Below, in pieces: positions 26,785 to 35,752 of a stretch of DNA of 64,000 nucleotides. The DNA comes from Kiloniella laminariae DSM 19542 (lineage in GTDB: Bacteria > Pseudomonadota > Alphaproteobacteria > Kiloniellales > Kiloniellaceae). Under the pieces are notes generated by a model. It saw only the letters and a list, made by a program, of their open reading frames with translations, was not told the DNA's origin and searched no databases. The DNA is taken from assembly GCF_000374005.1 (NCBI RefSeq), contig NZ_KB893134.1, forward strand, positions 670,852 to 734,851. The letters run 5' to 3'. A program made the position numbers and the translations under genes. How positions within the stretch are numbered: the first letter of the stretch is position 1; the number at the start of each line of letters is the position of its first letter.

Positions 26785-28104
26785 ATGTCTTATACTCACG
26801 ATATTAATTTTTGCCTTGAGGAATTCCTCGGTGAAGGTGGTCTTAAACGCCAGATATTTGAAGAGCAGCTTGCCAGCTGCACACAGAGTCTGGTGCGCTT
26901 GAAAGAGGACAAGGAAAGCGGGCGTCTGCCGTTTCTTTCCATCCCCGAAGAGCGTGAAGATCTTGCGGCTTGTCAGTCGCTGGTTTCCTCCTACCGGGAT
27001 AACTGTAGCGATGTAATTGTTCTGGGGACGGGTGGCTCTTCCCTGGGAGGCAGAACACTCTACGGTTTGGCGAACAGCCCTTTTGGACCAGTAAACGGTG
27101 GTCCACGGCTGCATTTTGTCGATAATATTGACCCCTACAGCTTTGCTGTTCTGCTCAAGCGGCTGGACATTTCGACCACGGGTCTGATCACCCTGTCGAA
27201 ATCGGGATCAACAGCGGAAACCGTCGCCCAGTTCATGGCGCTACTTCCGGCCTTTCAAAAGGCCTATGGCCCGGACAAACTGGCCGAGCGGGTGACCATT
27301 ATTACAGAGCCCAGACCAAATCCCCTGAGAAAACTCGCGCGTGAACTAGGGCTGGAGTGTCTGGATCAAAATCCGCTGATCGGCGGGCGCTTCTGTCTTT
27401 TGACCATTGTCGGGCTGTTGCCCGCAATGATTGCAGGTCTGGATGTCAACGCCTTGCGCGAAGCTGCTGCCAAAGTGGTTCATCAGGCGCTGAACACAAA
27501 GGATATGGAAGAGATTGCCCCGGTCGTCGGCGCGTCTGTTGCCACGGGTCTGCTGCGTCAGCGCAATATTTCGCAGACAGTGATCATGCCCTATGAAGAC
27601 CGTTTGGCGGATCTGGGGCTCTGGTATAACCAACTCTGGGCTGAAAGTCTGGGCAAGGAAGGCAAGGGCACCACCCCGATCCGCGCCTTGGGAACGGTTG
27701 ACCAGCATAGCCAGTTGCAGCTCTACCTTGATGGTCCCCAGGACAAAATGTTCACCATGATCTATCACGATGCCCGTGGTGAAGGTCTGCCGGTGGATTC
27801 CGCCCTGCCGGATGGTGAGGACACACTGAGCTATCTGCGTGGACGGACATTGGGGGATCTGCTTACAGTATCAGCCGAAGCGACAGCGCAGACCCTGGCA
27901 AAGAACGGTCGTCCGGTGCGCAAGATCACCTTGCAGCAGATTGACGAGCAGGCGCTTGGGGCGCTGACCATGCATTATATGCTTGAAACGGTGATCGCCG
28001 CAGATCTTCTGGGTGTGAACCCCTATGATCAACCCGCAGTGGAGCAGGGCAAGGTTCTTGCTCGTCGTTTCCTGCGGGACCTTAATACAGAAAACGCCAC
28101 GTAA
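26785..28104 (+). CDS. pgi: Glucose-6-phosphate isomerase
   Basis: A 439-residue phosphoglucose isomerase interconverting glucose-6-phosphate and fructose-6-phosphate. It has the sugar-binding GTGGSSLGGRTLY and the LSKSGSTAETVAQ phosphate loop, a QLWAESLGKEGKG segment and DQHSQLQLYLDGP near the catalytic region. It is shorter than the enterobacterial enzyme (about 550) and belongs to the short bacterial type. Start is ATG 26785 or in-frame GTG 26776; neither has a strong ribosome site. Confidence 0.93.
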   Translation: MSYTHDINFCLEEFLGEGGLKRQIFEEQLASCTQSLVRLKEDKESGRLPFLSIPEEREDLAACQSLVSSYRDNCSDVIVLGTGGSSLGGRTLYGLANSPFGPVNGGPRLHFVDNIDPYSFAVLLKRLDISTTGLITLSKSGSTAETVAQFMALLPAFQKAYGPDKLAERVTIITEPRPNPLRKLARELGLECLDQNPLIGGRFCLLTIVGLLPAMIAGLDVNALREAAAKVVHQALNTKDMEEIAPVVGASVATGLLRQRNISQTVIMPYEDRLADLGLWYNQLWAESLGKEGKGTTPIRALGTVDQHSQLQLYLDGPQDKMFTMIYHDARGEGLPVDSALPDGEDTLSYLRGRTLGDLLTVSAEATAQTLAKNGRPVRKITLQQIDEQALGALTMHYMLETVIAADLLGVNPYDQPAVEQGKVLARRFLRDLNTENAT

Positions 28105-28145
28105 GCTGACTGTCAAAGCCGATTGGTTCTGAAGGGAAATTTGTA

Positions 28146-30056
28146 GTGTCTATCCGTCGTTTGCCGGAAACCCTGGTCAACCAGATTGCTGCAGGAGAAG
28201 TTCTTGAACGCCCGGCTGCGGCGGTCAAGGAGCTGGTGGAAAATGCGCTGGATGCCGGGGCGACGCATATTGATGTGCAGATGCGCGACGGCGGGCGCAG
28301 CTATATTGCGGTGAGCGATGATGGCTGCGGGATGAGCAAAGAGGGGCTTGCTCTCTGTATTGAGCGGCATGCAACTTCCAAGCTTCCGAGTGATGATCTG
28401 GTCCATATTGAAACGCTGGGGTTTCGGGGGGAGGCCTTGCCGTCTATTGGTGCGGTGGCTCGCCTGCAGATTACCAGCCGCGAGAAACAGGCTGAGGATG
28501 CCTGGTCGATCCGGGTCGAGGGCGGCACAGTATCGTCTGTCCAGCCTGCAGCCTGTAATCCGGGCACAAGGGTAGAGATCAGGGATCTGTTTTTTGCCAC
28601 GCCAGCGCGACTGAAATTTCTCAAGGTCGCCCGGACAGAACTTAGTCATGCTGAAGATGTGATGAAACGTCTGGCGATGGCACATCCTGAGGTTGGCTTT
28701 TCGCTCTCTGATGAGAAGCGTACCCTGCTGCGCCTGCCTGCCAATAGCGGTGATCTTTTTGAAGCCCGGCTCAAGCGCCTGTCGTCTGTTATGGCGCGCG
28801 AGTTTGGAGAAAATGCCCTCAGGGTCGATGCAGAGCGGGAATATCTTTCTCTGTCCGGCTACATTGGCCTGCCGACCCTGAACCGGGGCAATGCCCAGCA
28901 CCAGTATCTTTTTGTCAATGGTCGTCCGGTTAAGGATCGTCTGTTACAGGGAGCGGTACGGGGGGCTTATCAGGATTTTCTGGCCCGTGATCGTCATCCG
29001 CTGTTGGCGCTGTTTCTGGAAATGCCGCCCGAGATGGTGGATGTCAACGTGCATCCCGCCAAAACCGAGGTCCGCTTCCGCGATGCTGCCCTGGTGCGGG
29101 GACTGATTGTCGGGGCCTGCAAACATGCGCTGGCCGAAGCGGGGCACCGGGCGTCCACGTCAGTTGCCAACTCGGCCCTTGGCATGCTTGAAGCGGCAAG
29201 AAATCGTCAGGAACAGGACGGGTCAGAGGGGCGTTCTGGTCACGCCTATAACTGGCAAGCAAGGCCTTCAGTGAGTTATCCTTCCGGTCGCCTGTCTGAA
29301 ACCATCTTTTCGTCCCAGGCTCCTCTTGGCGGCAACCAGTCGACCTTGCCCGGCGCAGAGAGCTTTGCCCCTCATGCCCGCGGGGGAGAGGCGACAAGCG
29401 GGTTGGCGGAAACCGGCAGCAGCTGGAATCCACAAACAGAAGCTCGTGAAGCTGAACACTTTGACCATGCTGCGCATCCCCTTGGCGCGGCGCGGGCGCA
29501 GTATCATGAAAATTATATTATTGCCCAGACAGAAACAGGCATTGTTATTGTTGATCAGCATGCTGCCCATGAACGGTTGGTGCTGGAAAAAATGAAAGAG
29601 CAGATGGCAGCGCAGGGGATGAAATCCCAAATGCTGTTGCTGCCGGAGGTGGTCGAGCTGGAAGAAGATGCAGCACGCCGCCTGGTCAAGCGGGCGGATG
29701 AACTGTCGGAACTTGGTCTGGTATTGGAAGCTTTCGGCCCGGGGGCTGTGGTGGTTCGGGAGGTTCCGGCTATTCTCGGGGAGCGGGCCAATGCTGCAGC
29801 ACTGGTCATGGATCTTGCGGATGAACTGGCTGAACTGGGTGAAACGCTGGCTCTGAAAGAGCGGGTGGAGCGGGTGCTGGGGACCATGGCCTGTCATGGA
29901 TCGGTGCGGTCAGGACGACGGTTGAACAGTGAAGAGATGAACGCCCTGTTACGACAGATGGAAGTGACACCTCATTCCGGGCAGTGCAATCACGGCAGAC
30001 CCACCTATATAGAATTGAAGCTTACAGATATTGAAAAACTTTTTTCAAGAAGATGA
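28146..30056 (+). CDS. mutL: DNA mismatch repair protein MutL
   Basis: A 636-residue GHKL ATPase that couples MutS recognition to strand incision. ATPase motifs are [11 protein letters not shown] (29-38), DDGCGM (58-63) and GFRGEALPS. The C-terminal domain has the endonuclease motif DQHAxxExxxxE (D470 to E481), ACHGSVRS and CNHGRPT, so this MutL is itself a nuclease, as expected in bacteria without MutH. A poorly conserved linker covers about 340-450. Start is GTG 28146 after AAGGGA. It follows pgi by 41 bases. Confidence 0.96.
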   Translation: MSIRRLPETLVNQIAAGEVLERPAAAVKELVENALDAGATHIDVQMRDGGRSYIAVSDDGCGMSKEGLALCIERHATSKLPSDDLVHIETLGFRGEALPSIGAVARLQITSREKQAEDAWSIRVEGGTVSSVQPAACNPGTRVEIRDLFFATPARLKFLKVARTELSHAEDVMKRLAMAHPEVGFSLSDEKRTLLRLPANSGDLFEARLKRLSSVMAREFGENALRVDAEREYLSLSGYIGLPTLNRGNAQHQYLFVNGRPVKDRLLQGAVRGAYQDFLARDRHPLLALFLEMPPEMVDVNVHPAKTEVRFRDAALVRGLIVGACKHALAEAGHRASTSVANSALGMLEAARNRQEQDGSEGRSGHAYNWQARPSVSYPSGRLSETIFSSQAPLGGNQSTLPGAESFAPHARGGEATSGLAETGSSWNPQTEAREAEHFDHAAHPLGAARAQYHENYIIAQTETGIVIVDQHAAHERLVLEKMKEQMAAQGMKSQMLLLPEVVELEEDAARRLVKRADELSELGLVLEAFGPGAVVVREVPAILGERANAAALVMDLADELAELGETLALKERVERVLGTMACHGSVRSGRRLNSEEMNALLRQMEVTPHSGQCNHGRPTYIELKLTDIEKLFSRR

Positions 30057-30187
30057 GAGCTCTTGTTCCGTTATACGGCCCTGCAGATTTATGATTTTTT
30101 TGTGAGTTGATCGTAAATCAGGCGCCAATGCTGTATAATACAAAGAAATGTAAGGAAGCTTATTTAATCTGAAATCTTGCATGCCAT

Positions 30188-30226
30188 CCTGTTTTTGAAA
30201 CTATTCACCTGTTTTGAAACTATTCA
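30188..30226 (+). repeat. Tandem 20/19-bp repeat before a small gene
   Basis: CCTG-T(4-5)-GAAACTATTCA is repeated head to tail (30188-30207 and 30208-30226), differing by one T. It ends 4 bases before the GGGAGGA ribosome site of the following gene. It may be a recent duplication or a paired regulatory site. Confidence 0.7.
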
Positions 30227-30239
30227 AGGGAGGATAAAA

Positions 30240-30500
30240 GTGATTGATCTGGAAAAAGCAATGCTTGATCCCACAGCTGTATTCGATATTCCTGCGGAAG
30301 TTCTTGATACGGACGAATTGAACCGTGCTCAGAAAGTCGAGATCTTGCGCCGTTGGGAATACGATGCCCGGGAACTGGAAGTCGCCGAAGAGGAAGCGGG
30401 GATGGCTGTTCGTCGACCTGAAATGTTTGGTCTGGTGCTCAAGGCTCTGAAGGATCTTGGGGCAACACATGATACAGAACACAGTCCCCCGACAAAATAG
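30240..30500 (+). CDS. Small conserved hypothetical protein
   Basis: An 86-residue acidic protein. The start GTG 30240 has an excellent GGGAGGA site. The N-terminal part, with DIPAEVLDTDELNRAQKVEILRRWEYDAREL, resembles short alphaproteobacterial proteins of unknown function that I cannot assign to a named family. It is predicted helical with no membrane segment. The next gene is 157 bases away. Confidence 0.7.
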   Translation: MIDLEKAMLDPTAVFDIPAEVLDTDELNRAQKVEILRRWEYDARELEVAEEEAGMAVRRPEMFGLVLKALKDLGATHDTEHSPPTK

Positions 30501-30657
30501 CAGCATGAAGTTGTGTCGTATCTGGCCCGCAAAAATCCGGAGAAGCCCCTTGTCTGATTTTCTGTTGCTTCGCATACCAGACGGCAAAACATGAACAACT
30601 GCAGGTTCAGGTTGTTGAAAGAGCAAAAATATTTCCTATTTTCTTGCGGGAGCCGTT

Positions 30658-31794
30658 ATGGGGTTTGATTTTTTGCAGCTCTTTCCGGCCAGGCAGTTTT
30701 CTGATGCTTTTTCCAAGGACTTCTACTATCCGGTACCGGATGACTGGTGGGTTGTGACCACCGACGTTGTTCATTCCACGAGGGCTATCCAGGCCGGACG
30801 TTATAAAGATATCAATATGCTTGGGGCAGCGGGGATCACGGCGGTGTTCAACCTGCTCGGCGGGGCAAAGATTCCCTTTGTCTTTGGCGGAGATGGTGCG
30901 AGTTTTCTCTGTTCAAATGGACAACAGCCTGCTCTGGTGGACGAGCTACTGGCGGTGCAACACTTCGGGCGTGATTTTTTTGATCTGGAACTCCGGGTTG
31001 GTGCAGTGCCGTTAAGCCAGATCAGAAAACAGGGAAAAGACGTCCTGGTTGCTCGTCTGGAACTCTCCCCGGGGAATAACCTCGCTCTGTTCAGCGGGGG
31101 CGGGCTTGTCCTTGCGGATCAACTGATCAAAGCAGACAGCACAGGCGAGTACTGCAAACAGCAAAGCTCTGACAGATTACCAAATCTGGAAGGTCTGAGC
31201 TGTCGTTGGCAACCTTTAAAACCCCGGAACGGAACGATCCTGACGTTGTTGATCCAGGCTAATGAAGAGACTGATTATCAGCGTGTTGTCGAGGATGTGC
31301 AGGGGATGATCGAGCGCGACGTCGAAGATATCAATCCGGTCAAAATCGCGGACTTGAAGATCAGAAAGTTTTTTGAAGATTTTACCCTGGAAAATTTTAC
31401 TCTCAGTGCCGGGCGGGGAGGTTTTTTTAGGCCTTTTTTCCTGCAAATCCTAACGAAGGTGTGGCACCGGGTGGCTCATTGGATTAACGCCCAACACGGG
31501 CCCTACAAACCGGAAGTCTATCTGAAAGAGCTGCGGAGCAACTCGGACTTCAGGAAGTTTGACGATATGGTGCGGATGGTCGTTGACTGTCGGCCTGAAT
31601 CTGTTCCCGATTTGAGGGCCTATCTGGAACAAAAACGGGCCGAAGGTATTATCCGTTACGGTCTTCACCTGTCTCCTGAAGCTCTTATGACCTGCCTGGT
31701 ACTGGATTTCGCCTGTTCCCAGCACCTGCACTTTATCGACGGCGCCGATGGCGGCTATGCTATGGCAGCTAAAGAGTTAAAAGCGCAGTACTGA
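30658..31794 (+). CDS. DUF3095 family protein with class III cyclase-like motifs
   Basis: A 378-residue soluble protein matching DUF3095. The N-terminal region reads VTTDVVHSTRAI at about 33-44 and FVFGGDGASFL at about 74-84. These resemble the two metal-binding sites of class III nucleotidyl cyclases (DxxGST and GDGxxA). The C-terminal part, with CLVLDFACSQHLHFIDGADGGYAMAA, is also conserved in the family as I remember it. Whether it is an active cyclase is not known. GGGAG precedes the ATG. It converges on rsmD. Confidence 0.78.
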   Translation: MGFDFLQLFPARQFSDAFSKDFYYPVPDDWWVVTTDVVHSTRAIQAGRYKDINMLGAAGITAVFNLLGGAKIPFVFGGDGASFLCSNGQQPALVDELLAVQHFGRDFFDLELRVGAVPLSQIRKQGKDVLVARLELSPGNNLALFSGGGLVLADQLIKADSTGEYCKQQSSDRLPNLEGLSCRWQPLKPRNGTILTLLIQANEETDYQRVVEDVQGMIERDVEDINPVKIADLKIRKFFEDFTLENFTLSAGRGGFFRPFFLQILTKVWHRVAHWINAQHGPYKPEVYLKELRSNSDFRKFDDMVRMVVDCRPESVPDLRAYLEQKRAEGIIRYGLHLSPEALMTCLVLDFACSQHLHFIDGADGGYAMAAKELKAQY

Positions 31795-31800
31795 CTTGAC

Positions 31801-32388
31801 CTAAACCGCTTCTTGCCTGAGGAAAAAGAAAATCCGTGCCTTGCCGTATTTGCGGTTGTCGACCAGTTCAAATCCTTCGGGGGCGGTCAGGGTTTCTTTG
31901 GCCTCGGCCTCAACGGCGATCAGGGCGGTGGGGGAAATCCATCCGGCACGGTCAAGGGCAGCCAGTGCGGGGCTGCTCAGGTTCTGGTTATAGGGGGCGT
32001 CCATCAGGATCAGGCTGCAGGCTTCGGACGCTTTTGGCGGCGCGAGGACGTCAGCGGCAATCACCTGGGTGGTGCTCTGCTCCCGCAGGGTACTGATATT
32101 TTCCCGGAGGGCGGCAAGGCTCTCCGGGGCTTTTTCGATAAAGGTTACTTTTTGCGCTCCCCGGGAGAGGGCTTCCAGTCCCAAAGCACCGGTTCCGGCA
32201 AAAACATCAAGGATGTGCTGGCCGACAAGAAGCCGTGCTGTGCCGGAAGGAAGCTGTCCTTTGCTGACGTCCCCTTGCAGCAGGATGTTGAAAAGGGATT
32301 CCCTTGTCCGGTCCTGTGTCGGGCGGGCGATGTCTCCTGCTGGACAGCTAAGCGGGCGCCCACGATGTCGGCCTCCAACAATGCGCAT
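31801..32388 (-). CDS. rsmD: 16S rRNA (guanine-966-N2)-methyltransferase
   Basis: A 195-residue SAM-dependent methyltransferase for G966 of 16S rRNA. It has the RsmD opening MRIVGGRHRGRPL, the RPTQDRTRESLFNIL segment, motif I DVFAGTGALGLEAL and catalytic motif IV. That last motif reads DAPY instead of the usual DPPY. Its start is 1 base after the pseudouridine synthase stop, so the pair is one unit, as in many Alphaproteobacteria. Confidence 0.93.
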   Translation of the reverse strand: MRIVGGRHRGRPLSCPAGDIARPTQDRTRESLFNILLQGDVSKGQLPSGTARLLVGQHILDVFAGTGALGLEALSRGAQKVTFIEKAPESLAALRENISTLREQSTTQVIAADVLAPPKASEACSLILMDAPYNQNLSSPALAALDRAGWISPTALIAVEAEAKETLTAPEGFELVDNRKYGKARIFFFLRQEAV

Positions 32389-32389
32389 A

Positions 32390-33652
32390 TCAGGAACGTT
32401 TGCCTTTAAGGGTCAGCTTCCCCCGGGCCTTGGCAGCAGGTTTCGCTGACTTGTTGTTTCTGGGGCGTTCACTGTCCTCGTTGTTGCGTGTGTCACGGCG
32501 AGGGCTGCTCTTCCCGGTCGATGCTTTGGCGGCCCCTGGCTTCTTGAAATCAGAACGGCCCGGTTTTCCTGATGCGGGGCGTCGGCTCTGGGGTGGTTTT
32601 TTTCCGCCTTTAGCCGAAGTTTCTTCCGGAATCGTGTCGGCTTCATCCCCTTGCAGACCCAGCTGGTCTTTCAACAGACGCGGAGGAATCTCGATAATCT
32701 CGCCGGGGGGCAGATCGCTGAGCTGGAAGGGGCCGTAGGAAATGCGGATCAGGCGGTTGACGATCAGTCCGAGATGCTCGCAGACACGCCGGATTTCACG
32801 GTTCTTTCCTTCGCGCAGGGACATCAGCATCCAGGCGTTGGTTTGGGCTTGATGGGCAATCGTCGCCTCAATTGGGCCATACTGGATACCATCGATGTTC
32901 AGGCCATCAGCCAGGGCCTTGATGTGGTGTTCTTCTACCTGGCCGTGGACGCGAACCCGGTAGCGACGTTTCCAGCCTGTGGAAGGCAGTTCAAGGCGTC
33001 TTTTGATCTCGCCATCGTTGGTAAAAAGCAACAGGCCTTCCGAATTAAAGTCAAGCCGGCCTACAGGTTGAAGCCGGGGCAGATCCTTGGGCAGATTGTC
33101 AAAGACGGTCGGGCGGCCTTCTGGGTCGCGAACCGCTGTGATCAATCCCTTTGGCTTATGAAACTTCCACAGGCGGGCACGTTCTGCCTGGGGCAGCGCG
33201 ACACCATCAACCTTGATCTGGCTTTTGGGGCCAACAACCACAGCCGGGCTGTCGAGCAGTTTGCCGTCAAGCTGTACCCGACCTTCGGCAATCCAGCGCT
33301 CGGCATCACGGCGGGAGCAGAGGCCAGCCCGGGCGATAACCTTGGCGATACGCTCTTCCTTGTTCGAGGCGGGAGCTGCGACAAAATCCGACCCGACAGA
33401 GGCAGTGCCTGCCCCATCCCTGCCCTCTCTATTGGGACGCGTGAAGGGTGCTTTTCCTTTACGCATTGCTGGTGCTCTGCTGTCAGCAGCCTTGCCTCTG
33501 GCAGGCCGCGCGCCGGATGATTTTCGCTCAGGAGATCTATCATCAATAGATCTGTCGTCAAAAGCTCTTCCTTTCCCGGCAGGGCGGGCTTGGGAACGGC
33601 TTGAACGGGGAGATCCGGATTTTGTGGTTCTGGGTTTTGCTGGTTTTGTCAT
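32390..33652 (-). CDS. RluB-type pseudouridine synthase with basic tails
   Basis: A 420-residue 23S rRNA pseudouridine synthase of the RluB/E/F family. An S4 domain (about 99-150) is followed by the catalytic domain with GRLDFNSEGLLL (Asp 201) and NREIRRVCEHLGL. Residues 1-95 and about 340-420 are Arg/Lys/Ser/Pro/Gly-rich low-complexity tails, common in alphaproteobacterial homologues and probably RNA-binding. It is upstream of, and co-transcribed with, rsmD. Confidence 0.9.
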   Translation of the reverse strand: MTKPAKPRTTKSGSPRSSRSQARPAGKGRAFDDRSIDDRSPERKSSGARPARGKAADSRAPAMRKGKAPFTRPNREGRDGAGTASVGSDFVAAPASNKEERIAKVIARAGLCSRRDAERWIAEGRVQLDGKLLDSPAVVVGPKSQIKVDGVALPQAERARLWKFHKPKGLITAVRDPEGRPTVFDNLPKDLPRLQPVGRLDFNSEGLLLFTNDGEIKRRLELPSTGWKRRYRVRVHGQVEEHHIKALADGLNIDGIQYGPIEATIAHQAQTNAWMLMSLREGKNREIRRVCEHLGLIVNRLIRISYGPFQLSDLPPGEIIEIPPRLLKDQLGLQGDEADTIPEETSAKGGKKPPQSRRPASGKPGRSDFKKPGAAKASTGKSSPRRDTRNNEDSERPRNNKSAKPAAKARGKLTLKGKRS

Positions 33653-33797
33653 GGCGGGGAATGTATGCCTGAGAAGGTCTGCTGTCTACTGTGAATAGAA
33701 CAAAAGACCTATGCGTTTATTTAAGTTCCGCCTTGAGAGGATCCGTTACCTGATCACCCTCTTGACCAAGGGCGTATTTGCAAGGAAAGTCGACGGC

Positions 33798-34292
33798 ATG
33801 AAAAGTGATCAGCAGAGAGTTTATTGCAAGAAGCCCGGAGAAGCCATGGCAATCGCTCTGGACGAGGCAGAGCTTGCTGCGCAAGCGGGGGAAGTTCCTG
33901 TCGGTGCTGTGATTGTCGAGAGCGCAACGGGGCTCGTTTTGGCCCGGGCACATAACAGGGTGGAGCGGGATAATGATCCCACAGCTCATGCCGAGGTTCT
34001 GGTCATCCGGGCGGCCTGTCAGATCCAGGGAAGCCCCCGATTGGCAGAATGTGATCTCTATGTGACACTGGAACCCTGTCCTCTTTGTGCCACGGCAATA
34101 TCCTTCGCCCGCTTACGCCGGGTCTATTATGGTGCCTATGATCCCAAAGGTGGCGGAGTGGATCATGGTCCCCGGATATATGAACAGTCGACCTGCCACC
34201 ACAAGCCGGAGGTCTATGGTGGCTTGAGCGAAGAGGCCTCTGCCCTGCTGCTCAGAGGATTTTTTCAGGCCCGGCGGAGCGAAGCCGACTAG
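33798..34292 (+). CDS. tadA: tRNA-specific adenosine deaminase
   Basis: A 164-residue zinc deaminase that converts A34 to inosine in tRNA-Arg(ACG). Zinc and catalytic residues are HAE (64-66) and PCPLC (Cys 94 and 97). The start ATG 33798 follows AAGGAAAG; an in-frame extension upstream to 33711 is not family-like. It converges on purD with 3 bases between the two stop codons and is divergent from the pseudouridine synthase gene. Confidence 0.92.
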   Translation: MKSDQQRVYCKKPGEAMAIALDEAELAAQAGEVPVGAVIVESATGLVLARAHNRVERDNDPTAHAEVLVIRAACQIQGSPRLAECDLYVTLEPCPLCATAISFARLRRVYYGAYDPKGGGVDHGPRIYEQSTCHHKPEVYGGLSEEASALLLRGFFQARRSEAD

Positions 34293-34295
34293 AAA

Positions 34296-35570
34296 TCAGC
34301 GGTTGAGTTCACGCCAGCCGATATCCCTGCGGCAGAAACCTTCCGGCCAGGAAAGCTGATCAACTGCCTGATACGCAGCTTTTTGAGCGGCCCGAATATC
34401 CGAGCCCAAAGCTGTAACACCAAGCACACGTCCGCCAGTAGCAAGCAGATCTCCGTTGTCGTCGCGCGCGGTTCCTGCATGAAAAACCGTGACGCCAGCT
34501 GTTGCATTGGCCTGCTCCAGCCCGTCAATCCGGGTGTTTTTATCGTAGCTACCGGGATAACCCCTGGCGGCCATGACCACGAGAAGCGCGGTTTCGTCGT
34601 GCCAGTCGAGAGTGACCTGATCGAGGTTACCTTTTGCTGTCGCCATCAAAGCAGGCAGGAGGTCTGATTTGAGACGCAGGCAGAGGGTCTGGCATTCGGG
34701 GTCGCCAAAACGCACATTGTATTCGATCAGTTTCGGCCCTGTATCGGTTAGCATCAGGCCGGCAAACAGAACACCTTTATAGGGGTGGCCCTCTGCTTTC
34801 ATGCCTTCGATGGTTGGCCTGATCAACTGTTCGATTGCCTGTTGCTCAAGGGCGGGCGTTAGAACAGGCGCTGGAGAATAGGCACCCATGCCGCCTGTGT
34901 TTGGGCCGGTGTCACCTTCGCCGACACGCTTGTGGTCCTGGGCGGAGGCAAGCGGCAGGTAGTTTTCACCGTCTGTCAGGACAAAGAAGCTGACTTCTTC
35001 ACCTTGCATGAACTCTTCAATAACGACCTCGGTTCCGGCGTCACCAAAAGCCCGGCCAGAGAGCGCTTCTTCCAGAGCCTGGCGGGCTTCTTCCATGGTC
35101 ATGGCAACTGTAACGCCTTTGCCTGCGGCCAGGCCGTCGGTCTTGATGACGATTGGGGCGCCCTGTTCTTCGAGATAAGTCTGGGCCTTGGCCAGGTTGG
35201 TGAAGCGGGCATAAGCTGCCGTCGGAATGTTGTACCTGGCGCAGAAGTCTTTCATGTAGCCTTTTGAGCCTTCGAGCTGGGCTGCGGCAGCAGAAGGGCC
35301 AAAGGCCGGGACGCCGATGGCCTCTAGTCTGTCAACCAGCCCGGCAACCAGCTGGGCCTCGGCACCGACAATGACAAAGCCGATGTCGTTTTCCTGAACA
35401 AAAGTGACTAGCCCGTCGATATCTTCCGCCTTGATCGGCAGGCATTCTGCCACTTCGGCCATGCCTGCATTCCCCGGTGCACAGTAGAGTTTCTCGCAAA
35501 GAGGAGACTTGGCGACAGACCAGCTGAGGGCATGTTCGCGGCCACCAGATCCAACGACGAGAATGTTCAT
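34296..35570 (-). CDS. purD: Phosphoribosylamine-glycine ligase
   Basis: A 424-residue ATP-grasp enzyme, the second step of purine synthesis. It begins with [17 protein letters not shown] and has [11 protein letters not shown] and the GDPECQ ATP-grasp motif near 290. Length is normal. The ATG at 35570 follows GGGAG. It is divergent from xseA. Confidence 0.97.
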   Translation of the reverse strand: MNILVVGSGGREHALSWSVAKSPLCEKLYCAPGNAGMAEVAECLPIKAEDIDGLVTFVQENDIGFVIVGAEAQLVAGLVDRLEAIGVPAFGPSAAAAQLEGSKGYMKDFCARYNIPTAAYARFTNLAKAQTYLEEQGAPIVIKTDGLAAGKGVTVAMTMEEARQALEEALSGRAFGDAGTEVVIEEFMQGEEVSFFVLTDGENYLPLASAQDHKRVGEGDTGPNTGGMGAYSPAPVLTPALEQQAIEQLIRPTIEGMKAEGHPYKGVLFAGLMLTDTGPKLIEYNVRFGDPECQTLCLRLKSDLLPALMATAKGNLDQVTLDWHDETALLVVMAARGYPGSYDKNTRIDGLEQANATAGVTVFHAGTARDDNGDLLATGGRVLGVTALGSDIRAAQKAAYQAVDQLSWPEGFCRRDIGWRELNR

Positions 35571-35752
35571 TTCAGGCTCCCGGTTTTGACAGGTCGATAT
35601 TTCAGGTTGGTAATTCTGGCAAGCTTATGCCCTATTCCGCCACTGAAGACCAGACTTTGGCCTGTTATTGAGGGAGAAAAATTTCTGCTCAGGAGACTGA
35701 ATCACAGCTTTGCTCTGTCGACTTTCCCAACGGGGCTGTTTAGGATGCGGGC

